This document shows, in pieces, positions 57,928-64,000 of a stretch of DNA of 64,000 bases; position 1 is the first letter of the stretch, and each line of letters opens with the position of its first letter. Where the stretch lies: NCBI GenBank assembly GCA_030837785.1, contig JAUQYA010000113.1:37468-101467 (forward strand), written 5' to 3'. The notes under the pieces were generated by a model. The model was not told the origin of the DNA. It saw nothing but the letters and a program-made list of their open reading frames with translations, and ran no database searches. The DNA comes from Albidovulum sp. GTDB lineage: Bacteria; Pseudomonadota; Alphaproteobacteria; Rhodobacterales; Rhodobacteraceae. A program made the translations under genes and the position numbers.

Positions 57928-59949
57928 GCCGAGAACGTAGGGCCGGCGCGGCGCGGCGGCGTCCGCGGGCCGGCCGTTCGCGCCGCCGCCGCTGATCAGC
58001 GTCAATTGCCGCTGCCAGGCCGGACGCTGCGCCGGCTGGTCGGCGGGCTCGCTCGCCCCGGACGCCGGTGCAGAGAGGTGCAGCCGCGGCTTCACCGCCA
58101 CCGGCGCCGGGAACGGCACGACCGCGCCGAGGAGCGCCGCCGGCACATGGACGGGCTGGGACAGGACGAGGACGGGCAGGAGTTCCGTCTCGCCGAGCCG
58201 GGCCGCGACGACGCCATGCGCGGTCTTGTCCCAGTAGAAGGGACGGGTCACGCATTCCTGCAGCGCCTTCCATGCCGAGAACGAAGCCAGCGGCACGTAG
58301 AGATGCAGCGTCGGCACCCATTTCATCAGGTGCCGGTGCTCCGCCCCCCGCGTGGCCCAGAACCCGGCCGCCAGCGTGACGACCTCTGCCGCCGCGAAGA
58401 GCGCGCCGAGGAGCGCCATCACCCAGCCGGGCAGCGCGCCCGCCAGGGGATGCGCGAGGCCGAACGTGAGCGCCCAGAAGGTCCAGAGGACGGGGGCGAG
58501 AAGCGCCTGCGACACGCTGCCGAGAAGCAGGATCTGCACCGCGAGGAAACGCTTCGGCCCGAGATCGCGCCACAGCCGGCGGGGCGAGCGCATGTGGCTT
58601 GCCCAGGTGATCGCGAACCCCTTCTGCCAGCGCGACCGCTGGCGAATCCAGGCGACGGGGCGCGAGTTCGGTTCTTCCTGCGTCACCGTGTCGATGACTT
58701 CGGTGCGATAGCCGTGCCGCGCCAGCCTGAGGCCGAGGTCCGCATCCTCGGTCACGTTGTGCGCGTCCCAGCCGCCGAGCTCCTCGAGCACCTTGCGGCG
58801 GAAGAAGAGCGTGGTGCCGCCGAGCGGCACCACGAGGCCGAGCCGGGCCAGGCCGGGCAGCAGCGTGCGGAACCAGACGGCGTATTCGATGGCGAAGCAG
58901 CGGGTGATCCAGTTGTGCCGCGCGTTGTAGAAATCGAGGATGCCCTGGAGGCAGACGACCTCGGGCGAGGCCACGGCGAAGCGGCCGACGACGCTGCGGA
59001 TCTGCCCCGGGTCGGGCGCATCCTCGGCATCCCAGATGCCGACGATCGAGCCGCGGCAGAAGTCGAGCGCATAGTTGAGCGCGCGCGGCTTGGTGCGGAT
59101 CGGCCCGCGCGGCACCACGACCACGCGCATCCAGCGCGGGAGCGTGCGGCGGGCGAGGGCGTCCTGGGTGGCCAGGTCATCCTCCTCGACCACGAGCAGA
59201 ACGTCGAGCAGTTCCTTCGGATAGTCGATCCGCCCGATCCGGCGGATCAGCCGGGGCGCGATGTCGTCCTCGCGGAACAGGGGCACCATGACCGAAACCA
59301 CCGGCAGCCGGGCAAGCGCCGGCTGCGGCCCGACCGGGCGGCGGGCGTCGCGCGCCCGGCCGCGGACCTCGGCCGCGAAGGCCGCCGCCTTGAGGCCGGT
59401 GAAGGCGAGAAGCGTCAACACCGCCCAGAGCGCGAGCAGCGCGAAGGTGAGGCGCGGCAGCGCGACAAGTCCCAGGGCGATCAGGCCGAGCGCGCCGGTG
59501 ACGATCCGGGCCGACCGCCCCATGTCCAGTGTCCGGCAGCTTTCCCCCTCCGGCACCCGCGTCTCGGCCTTGCGGACGAGCGTGGTCTGACGCATGGCGA
59601 TGAGCGCTGCGTGGATGTCGCGCTCGGGCGCAAGCGCCATGATCACCGGCCCGAAGCCCGCAGGCAGGCCGGCGCGGGCGCGGGCGAAGTCCTCCGGCCG
59701 TGCTGTGGCAAGCACGGTTGCGCCGCCGATCCGCCGCCAGGGCAGGAGCCCGTGGGCAAGGCAGAATTCCGGGCCGAGCCGGTCGGCGAGCCGCGCGTCG
59801 GGCGGTTCGGCCACGAGATCGACGGTCTTCGCCCCCCACTGGATCGCCAGCGCCGCCATCAGGTCGGCCTCGCTGACCCAGCCGTGGGTCAGGAGGATGT
59901 CGCCGATCCGCGCCTCCTCGCGGTCGCGCAGCGCGAGCGCCTTCAGCAT
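57859..59949 (-). CDS. membrane glycosyltransferase family 2 protein with N-terminal GspE-like domain
   Basis: This is a 696-residue processive-type glycosyltransferase. The first 120 residues (KALALRDREEARIGDILLTHGWVSEADLMAAL...) resemble the MshEN/GspE N-terminal domain. Transmembrane helices at about 155-190 are followed by the GT-A domain: DAEDAPD metal site, TEDADLG and QRSRWQKG (the QxxRW motif). More membrane helices follow. The product is unknown. Immediately upstream in frame is a 54-codon ORF ending in TAG (59959-59961), so this start may be secondary; no clear ribosome binding site is seen for 59949. Confidence 0.85.
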   Translation of the reverse strand: MLKALALRDREEARIGDILLTHGWVSEADLMAALAIQWGAKTVDLVAEPPDARLADRLGPEFCLAHGLLPWRRIGGATVLATARPEDFARARAGLPAGFGPVIMALAPERDIHAALIAMRQTTLVRKAETRVPEGESCRTLDMGRSARIVTGALGLIALGLVALPRLTFALLALWAVLTLLAFTGLKAAAFAAEVRGRARDARRPVGPQPALARLPVVSVMVPLFREDDIAPRLIRRIGRIDYPKELLDVLLVVEEDDLATQDALARRTLPRWMRVVVVPRGPIRTKPRALNYALDFCRGSIVGIWDAEDAPDPGQIRSVVGRFAVASPEVVCLQGILDFYNARHNWITRCFAIEYAVWFRTLLPGLARLGLVVPLGGTTLFFRRKVLEELGGWDAHNVTEDADLGLRLARHGYRTEVIDTVTQEEPNSRPVAWIRQRSRWQKGFAITWASHMRSPRRLWRDLGPKRFLAVQILLLGSVSQALLAPVLWTFWALTFGLAHPLAGALPGWVMALLGALFAAAEVVTLAAGFWATRGAEHRHLMKWVPTLHLYVPLASFSAWKALQECVTRPFYWDKTAHGVVAARLGETELLPVLVLSQPVHVPAALLGAVVPFPAPVAVKPRLHLSAPASGASEPADQPAQRPAWQRQLTLISGGGANGRPADAAAPRRPYVLGSTIAGLALDRPGIEFQPRLEGL

Positions 59950-59958
59950 GTTGCCGGG

Positions 59959-60123
59959 CTAGACCGCCTTCATGTCGATGAGGATCTGGCCGAGCGGCCG
60001 GCGCCCGGCTGCCGCGCGCCGGGGCCGGGCGCGGGGCGCGAAGACGGCCAACGCCGCGGGCGCTGCCGCCGGGGGCGAGAAATCGGGCGTGACGAGGCGA
60101 AGGTGCGGGGCGGAGGGCGACAT
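59959..60123 (-). CDS. 54-codon ORF in frame with the glycosyltransferase, ended by TAG
   Basis: Reading from ATG 60123, the ORF ends in GRRPLGQILIDMKAV and a TAG codon. The next in-frame codons read PGN and then the glycosyltransferase start MLKALALRDR. The stretch continues the MshEN-like domain pattern across the stop, so this looks like the true N-terminus of one gene split by an amber codon (one change from GAG). A real small gene is possible but less likely. No Shine-Dalgarno is obvious. Confidence 0.55.
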   Translation of the reverse strand: MSPSAPHLRLVTPDFSPPAAAPAALAVFAPRARPRRAAAGRRPLGQILIDMKAV

Positions 60124-60168
60124 GGCTGTCCGGAGGGAACCAGATGCCCCGACCCTGCGGGCGCAGGG

Positions 60169-60183
60169 TTAACGGCAGGTTAA
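60169..60183 (-). promoter_or_regulatory. perfect CtrA-type box TTAA-N7-TTAA
   Basis: TTAA at 60169-60172 and TTAA at 60180-60183 are separated by exactly seven bases, and on the minus strand the site reads TTAAC-CTGCCG-TTAAC. It lies 46 to 60 bases upstream of the ATG at 60123. CtrA is the alphaproteobacterial cell-cycle and motility regulator. Confidence 0.65.
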
Positions 60184-60245
60184 CAGAACCGGTCGGATTT
60201 GCGGAGATTTGACGATATTCCCCGCCGCCGAGCCACCCCCGGGGG

Positions 60246-61412
60246 TCAGCCGGCGCGGCGCGCCTGCATCGCCTCGGCGAAGCGTTCGAACAGATAGTAG
60301 CTGTCCTGCGGGCCAGGACTCGCCTCGGGATGATACTGCACCGAGAAGACCGGCCGCCCCTCCATCCGGATGCCGCAGTTCGACCCGTCGAAGAGGCTCA
60401 CATGCGTCTCCTTCACGCCCTTTGGCAGGGTCTGGCTGTCCACCGTGAAGCCGTGGTTCATCGAGGTGATCTCGACCTTGCCGGTTTCCAGGTCCTTGAC
60501 CGGGTGGTTCGCGCCGTGGTGGCCGTGGTTCATCTTGACTGTCTTCGCCCCCAGCGCGAGCGCGAGCATCTGGTGGCCGAGGCAGATGCCGAAGAGCGGC
60601 AGGTTCTTCGCGAGAACACCCTGGATCATCGGCACGGCATAGCTTCCCGTCGCCGCCGGATCGCCGGGACCGTTCGAGAGGAACACGCCCTCGGGGTCAT
60701 GCGCCAGCACCTCCTCGGCCGTCGCCGTCGCCGGCAGGACGGTCACGTCGCATCCCACCGAGGCGAGGCAGCGCAGGATGTTGCGCTTGGCGCCATAATC
60801 AAGCGCCACCACCTTGAATCCCGCGCCCTCCCGCCGGCCATAGCCCTCGGGCCAGGCCCAGCGGGTCTCGTCCCAGCGGTAGCCCTGCGCGCAGGTCACC
60901 TCCCTGGCGAGGTCGAGGCCGACGAGCCCCGACCAGGCGCGTGCCTTCGCGACCAGCGCGCCGATGTCGAAATTCCCCTCCGGATCATGGGCCAATGCCA
61001 CATGCGGCGCGCCCTGCTGGCGGATCGCCCGCGTCAGCCGCCTTGTGTCCACCCCGCCGATGCCGATGCGGCCCCGCCTGGTCAGCCAGTCCACCAGCGG
61101 CCCGGCGGCGCGCCAGTTCGACGGCTCGGTCGGGTCCCACTTGACGACCATCCCGGCCGCGACCGGCTCGGCCGCCTCGTCGTCCTCGGGGGTGACGCCG
61201 GTGTTGCCGATATGGGGGAAGGTGAAGGTGACGACCTGGCCCGCATAGGACGGGTCGGTCATGATCTCCTGGTAGCCGGTCATCGCCGTGTTGAAGCACA
61301 GTTCCGCCACCGTCTCGCCGGCGGCGCCGAAGCCGCGGCCGTAGAAAAGCGTTCCGTCGGCAAGGGCGAGGCAGGCTGTGGGTCTGTCCTGAGGCTTCGG
61401 GTTTGCGGGCAT
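60246..61412 (-). CDS. carA: carbamoyl-phosphate synthase small subunit
   Basis: CarA is the glutaminase subunit of carbamoyl-phosphate synthase, for arginine and pyrimidine synthesis. The 388-residue protein has the N-terminal CPSase_sm domain (ACLALADGTLFYGRGFGA, ELCFNTAMTGYQEIMTDPSYAGQ) and the class I glutamine amidotransferase: catalytic Cys in FGICLGHQ, and His/Glu in VQYHPEASPGP. The start at 61412 has GGGGGAG upstream. carB is not within the window, and a divergent YqeY-domain gene follows at 61594. Confidence 0.96.
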   Translation of the reverse strand: MPANPKPQDRPTACLALADGTLFYGRGFGAAGETVAELCFNTAMTGYQEIMTDPSYAGQVVTFTFPHIGNTGVTPEDDEAAEPVAAGMVVKWDPTEPSNWRAAGPLVDWLTRRGRIGIGGVDTRRLTRAIRQQGAPHVALAHDPEGNFDIGALVAKARAWSGLVGLDLAREVTCAQGYRWDETRWAWPEGYGRREGAGFKVVALDYGAKRNILRCLASVGCDVTVLPATATAEEVLAHDPEGVFLSNGPGDPAATGSYAVPMIQGVLAKNLPLFGICLGHQMLALALGAKTVKMNHGHHGANHPVKDLETGKVEITSMNHGFTVDSQTLPKGVKETHVSLFDGSNCGIRMEGRPVFSVQYHPEASPGPQDSYYLFERFAEAMQARRAG

Positions 61413-61593
61413 GGCGACTCCCCCGGTCACAAATCCCGCGGAACCTAAGGGCGCGGGCGGGGATGGTCAAGGGCCCGCGCGGGTTTTGGCTTACGTAGAG
61501 ATTTCAATATGTTATCGAATTTTACCCCGGTTGTCACCCGGCGCCGTTGCGGCTATGTTGGGGTCTTCGGAACGCTCAGGGGATGGAGACCCG

Positions 61594-62052
61594 ATGGACA
61601 TGCGCGAACGGATCGGCGCGGCGTTGAAGGATGCGATGAAATCCAGGGACGCGGCCCGGCTGTCGACGCTGCGGCTCATCAACGCAGCGATCAAGGACAA
61701 GGACATTGCCCTCAGGGGCGAAGGCGGGGATGCCACGGTCGGCGATGCCGAGGTGCTGGGCATTCTCGGCCGGATGGTGAAGCAACGGCAGGAATCGGTT
61801 CGCGCCTACGAGGAGGGCGGGAGGCTGGAACTGGCCGAGAAGGAGCAGGCCGAGATCGGGGTGATCGAGGAATTCCTGCCGCGCCAGCTCTCCCCCGAGG
61901 AAGTGCAGGCGGCAATCGCCGCCGCCATCGCCGGAACCGGCGCGACCTCGATCCGCGACATGGGACGGGTGATGGCCGCGCTGAAGGCGAAATACACCGG
62001 CCAGATGGACTTCGGTGCGGTGGGGCCGATGGTCAAGGACCGGTTGGGCTGA
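61594..62052 (+). CDS. GatB/YqeY domain-containing protein
   Basis: This is a stand-alone YqeY-like protein of 152 residues, the same fold as the GatB C-terminal domain. It starts MDMRERIGAALKDAMKSRD and has DAARLSTLRLINAAIKDKD, VKQRQESVRAYEEGGRLELAEKE (about residues 58-80) and EEFLPRQLS, plus a GATSIRDMGRVMAALKAKY end. It may bind tRNA or an aminoacyl-tRNA-related partner; no enzymatic site is seen. The divergent carA-YqeY pair with a 181-base shared upstream region is common in Rhodobacteraceae. Confidence 0.92.
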   Translation: MDMRERIGAALKDAMKSRDAARLSTLRLINAAIKDKDIALRGEGGDATVGDAEVLGILGRMVKQRQESVRAYEEGGRLELAEKEQAEIGVIEEFLPRQLSPEEVQAAIAAAIAGTGATSIRDMGRVMAALKAKYTGQMDFGAVGPMVKDRLG

Positions 62053-62136
62053 TCCCCGGTCCGGCCGGCGTGGCCGCGGCCGGCCGGAACCCGGCCGCGA
62101 CGCCGGCGTTGGCAGGGACAGGATGGAGGAATTCCA

Positions 62137-62337
62137 ATGCCCGCCAAATCCAAAGCCCAGCAAAAGGCCGCCGGCGCCGCCCTGTCGGCCAAGCGCGGCG
62201 AGACCAAGGTGTCGGACCTCAAGGGGGCGTCGAGAGGCATGCACGAATCGATGTCCGAAAAGGAGCTCGAGGAGCTTGCCGAGACCAGCCGCAAGGGCCT
62301 GCCCGAGCACAAGGACAAGAAGAAGGACAAGGGCTGA
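62137..62337 (+). CDS. DUF3008 family small protein
   Basis: This is a 66-residue lysine-rich protein starting MPAKSKAQQKAAGAAL, the DUF3008 signature, with SAKRG, SRGMHESMSEKELEELAETS and a basic Lys-rich end (HKDKKKDKG). It is small, basic and probably partly disordered, so nucleic-acid or stress-related roles are thinkable, but function is unknown. It lies 84 bases downstream of the YqeY gene on the same strand. Confidence 0.9.
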   Translation: MPAKSKAQQKAAGAALSAKRGETKVSDLKGASRGMHESMSEKELEELAETSRKGLPEHKDKKKDKG

Positions 62338-62370
62338 ACCGGAGCGTTCGGCAGTTCCGTCGCCAGGGCG

Positions 62371-62868
62371 TTACCGCGGCGCGGCCCGCAGACTGGCGAG
62401 GGCCTCGATCAGCTCGGTCCCGAGCGCCACGCGTTCCTCGGGGCTGAGGAAGGCGCCGATCTCCACCTCGCGGCCGCCGCCCTTCAAGGTCAGGTAGTGC
62501 TCGACCGGGCCGCCGTCCGGGTGCATCTCGACCCGCACCCAGTGCGGTTCGGCGGACCAGACCCGGGTCCGCCCGGAGGGCTCGCGCCGCACCAGTTCGG
62601 CGCGGCCTCGGGTCAGGGTCAGTTCCTCGGTCAGCCGTCCGTCGCGGCTGCTGCGGCGGAGCGCCCACCACAGCCCCGCAACCGCCGCCACCGCGAAGGG
62701 CAGCAGCCCCCACATCACCGGCGAGCCCAGCACCGCGATCATCGGCAGCGTGATCAGCCCGGCAAGGCCGCCGATGCACCAGACGAAACCCTCCGCCGTC
62801 AGCGACCGGTGCGGCCGGAGGATCAGGCGGCGGGTCTCGGGGTCGGGCTCGGTCCAGCGGTAGGGCAT
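62371..62868 (-). CDS. DUF2244 domain-containing membrane protein
   Basis: This is a 165-residue protein with a short polar N-terminus, two adjacent transmembrane helices (AGLITLPMIAVLGSPVMWGLLPFAVAAVAGLWWAL, about residues 34-68) and a C-terminal soluble beta-rich domain (ELTLTRGRAELVRREPSGRTRVWSAEPHWVRVE). This pattern fits DUF2244, which is commonly placed beside ctaD in Rhodobacteraceae, suggesting a link to cytochrome oxidase assembly. The ctaD gene ends 69 bases upstream on the same strand with a terminator between. Confidence 0.9.
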   Translation of the reverse strand: MPYRWTEPDPETRRLILRPHRSLTAEGFVWCIGGLAGLITLPMIAVLGSPVMWGLLPFAVAAVAGLWWALRRSSRDGRLTEELTLTRGRAELVRREPSGRTRVWSAEPHWVRVEMHPDGGPVEHYLTLKGGGREVEIGAFLSPEERVALGTELIEALASLRAAPR

Positions 62869-62889
62869 GGGCCTCCGGTCAATGTCAGC

Positions 62890-62916
62890 AAAAAGGCCCC
62901 GGATTGCCGGGGCCTT
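62890..62916 (-). terminator. intrinsic terminator after ctaD
   Basis: On the minus strand a perfect 10-base-pair stem AAGGCCCCGG/CCGGGGCCTT with a 4-base loop (62893-62902 with 62907-62916) is followed by a run of five T (62894-62890). It ends the ctaD transcript before the DUF2244 gene. Confidence 0.9.
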
Positions 62917-62937
62917 CGAGGTTTCGCGCGGCCCGGC

Positions 62938-64000
62938 TCAGTGGGCGCGGCTGTGGTCCCAGTCGCTCGGCTTCGGCAGCGTCTCGAACGTGTGGGCAGG
63001 CGGCGGCGAGGGCAGGGTCCACTCGAGCGTGTCGGCGTAGGGGTTCCAGTAGTTCGCCGCGGTGACCCGCCTGCCGAAACGCAGCGTGTAGAACACGATG
63101 CCGAGGAAGAAGACGAAGGAGGCGAAAGACAGGAACGCGCCCATCGACGAGACCCAGTTCCAGTAGGCGAAGGCCTCCGGGTAGTCGATGTAGCGGCGCG
63201 GCATGCCCTGGCGGCCGAGGAAGTGCTGCGGGAAGAAGGTCAGGTTGGCACCGATGAACATCATCCAGAAGTGCAGCTTGCCTGCCCATTCGGGGTATTG
63301 CCGCCCGCTCATCTTGCCGATCCAGAAATAGGTTCCGGCGAAGATCGCGAAGACGGCGCCAAGCGACATCACATAGTGGAAGTGCGCCACGACATAATAG
63401 GTGTCGTGATAGACCCGGTCCACCGGCGCCTGGCTGAGGACGACGCCGGTCACGCCGCCGGTGGTGAACAGGAACAGGAAGCCGAAGGCCCAGAGCATCG
63501 GCGTCTTGAACTCGATCGAGCCGCCCCACATCGTCGCGATCCACGAGAACACCTTGATCCCGGTCGGCACCGCGATGACCATCGTCGCCAGCATGAAGTA
63601 GCTCTGCTGGGTCAGCGACATGCCGACGGTGTACATGTGGTGCGCCCAGACGATGAAGCCCAGGAACCCGATCGCCACCATCGCATAGACCATCGGCAGA
63701 TAGCCGAAAATCGGTTTCTTCGAGAAGGTCGCGATGACATGGCTGATGATGCCGAAGCCCGGAATGATGATGATGTAGACTTCCGGGTGCCCGAAGAACC
63801 ACAGGATGTGCTGGTAGAGGATCGGGTCGCCGCCGCCCTGAGGCTGGAAGAAGGTGGTTCCGAAGTTGCGGTCGGTGAGCAGCATGGTGATCGCGCCGGC
63901 CAGCACCGGCAGGCAAAGCAGGATCATCCAGGCGGTGACGAAGATCGACCAGGCGAAGAGCGGCACCTTGTGCAGCGTCATGCCCGGCGCGCGCATGTTG
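62938..64000 (-). CDS. ctaD: cytochrome c oxidase subunit I, C-terminal part (partial)
   Basis: Subunit I of the aa3-type cytochrome c oxidase is cut by the window end; about 353 C-terminal residues are present and the N-terminus lies beyond base 64000. The heme-copper centre is clear: [17 protein letters not shown] holds the His-Tyr pair around Cu[10 protein letters not shown] the CuB histidines, and [16 protein letters not shown] the heme-ligand histidines. The end is [13 protein letters not shown]. At least eight transmembrane helices are seen. DUF2244 follows downstream. Confidence 0.97.
   Translation of the reverse strand, partial: NMRAPGMTLHKVPLFAWSIFVTAWMILLCLPVLAGAITMLLTDRNFGTTFFQPQGGGDPILYQHILWFFGHPEVYIIIIPGFGIISHVIATFSKKPIFGYLPMVYAMVAIGFLGFIVWAHHMYTVGMSLTQQSYFMLATMVIAVPTGIKVFSWIATMWGGSIEFKTPMLWAFGFLFLFTTGGVTGVVLSQAPVDRVYHDTYYVVAHFHYVMSLGAVFAIFAGTYFWIGKMSGRQYPEWAGKLHFWMMFIGANLTFFPQHFLGRQGMPRRYIDYPEAFAYWNWVSSMGAFLSFASFVFFLGIVFYTLRFGRRVTAANYWNPYADTLEWTLPSPPPAHTFETLPKPSDWDHSRAH

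Noticed and set aside
58006..60183. 725-codon plus-strand ORF opposite the glycosyltransferase
   Set aside because: Shadow of the gene with clear GT motifs.

Overview
The window is GC-rich alphaproteobacterial DNA of the dense, core-metabolism type. No rRNA, tRNA, CRISPR array, transposase, integrase or prophage gene was found. Gene content and codon style change sharply near 24.63 kb.

The left part (1 to about 24.6 kb) reads like a Hyphomicrobiales (Rhizobiales, Mesorhizobium/Phyllobacteriaceae-like) chromosome. It holds an envelope set (M48 protease, DsbA-type thioredoxin), aroQ-accB-accC-aat followed by the convergent DUF2155 and NDUFA12 genes, small secreted proteins around a LuxR-type regulator, and gatB. 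Next come an FNR/FixK-type box before a four-cysteine DUF6455 gene, a CBS protein and a rhomboid protease. These are followed by a PAS_5 / tandem-PilZ / transglutaminase-like protease group, a gamma-class carbonic anhydrase, DUF3126-cysE, enoyl-CoA hydratase, an alpha/beta hydrolase, DUF192, a two-domain cold-shock protein, gloA and pccB.

The right part (about 24.6 kb to the end) reads like a Rhodobacterales chromosome. It uses GGG glycine codons freely and has typical Rhodobacteraceae neighbours: DUF6497 and a small lipoprotein downstream of pccB, pccA, DUF4174 and methylmalonyl-CoA mutase. Then come a di-heme cytochrome c peroxidase behind an Irr-like box, nhaA, a DjlA-like co-chaperone, and a perM-hdaA-ppk1-ppx operon. 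A PPDK-like enzyme, a SleB hydrolase, folB-folP-glmM, ilvC with two divergent Lrp genes, a class V aminotransferase and a UbiH-type monooxygenase follow. The end carries a HAD phosphatase, a GntR regulator, a large glycosyltransferase, carA, a GatB/YqeY-domain protein, DUF2244 and the C-terminal part of ctaD.

Functionally, pccB, pccA and the mutase would convert propionyl-CoA to succinyl-CoA, accB/accC feed fatty-acid synthesis, and folB-folP-glmM join folate and cell-wall precursor synthesis. Two genes look interrupted. A GT-C-like membrane protein has a one-base frameshift in a run of five G (29818-29822). The glycosyltransferase has an in-frame TAG (59959-59961) between a 54-codon N-terminal extension and the main body. 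The seam at the 3' end of pccB is either an assembly chimera between two alphaproteobacteria or a real recombination junction; the sequence alone cannot decide.
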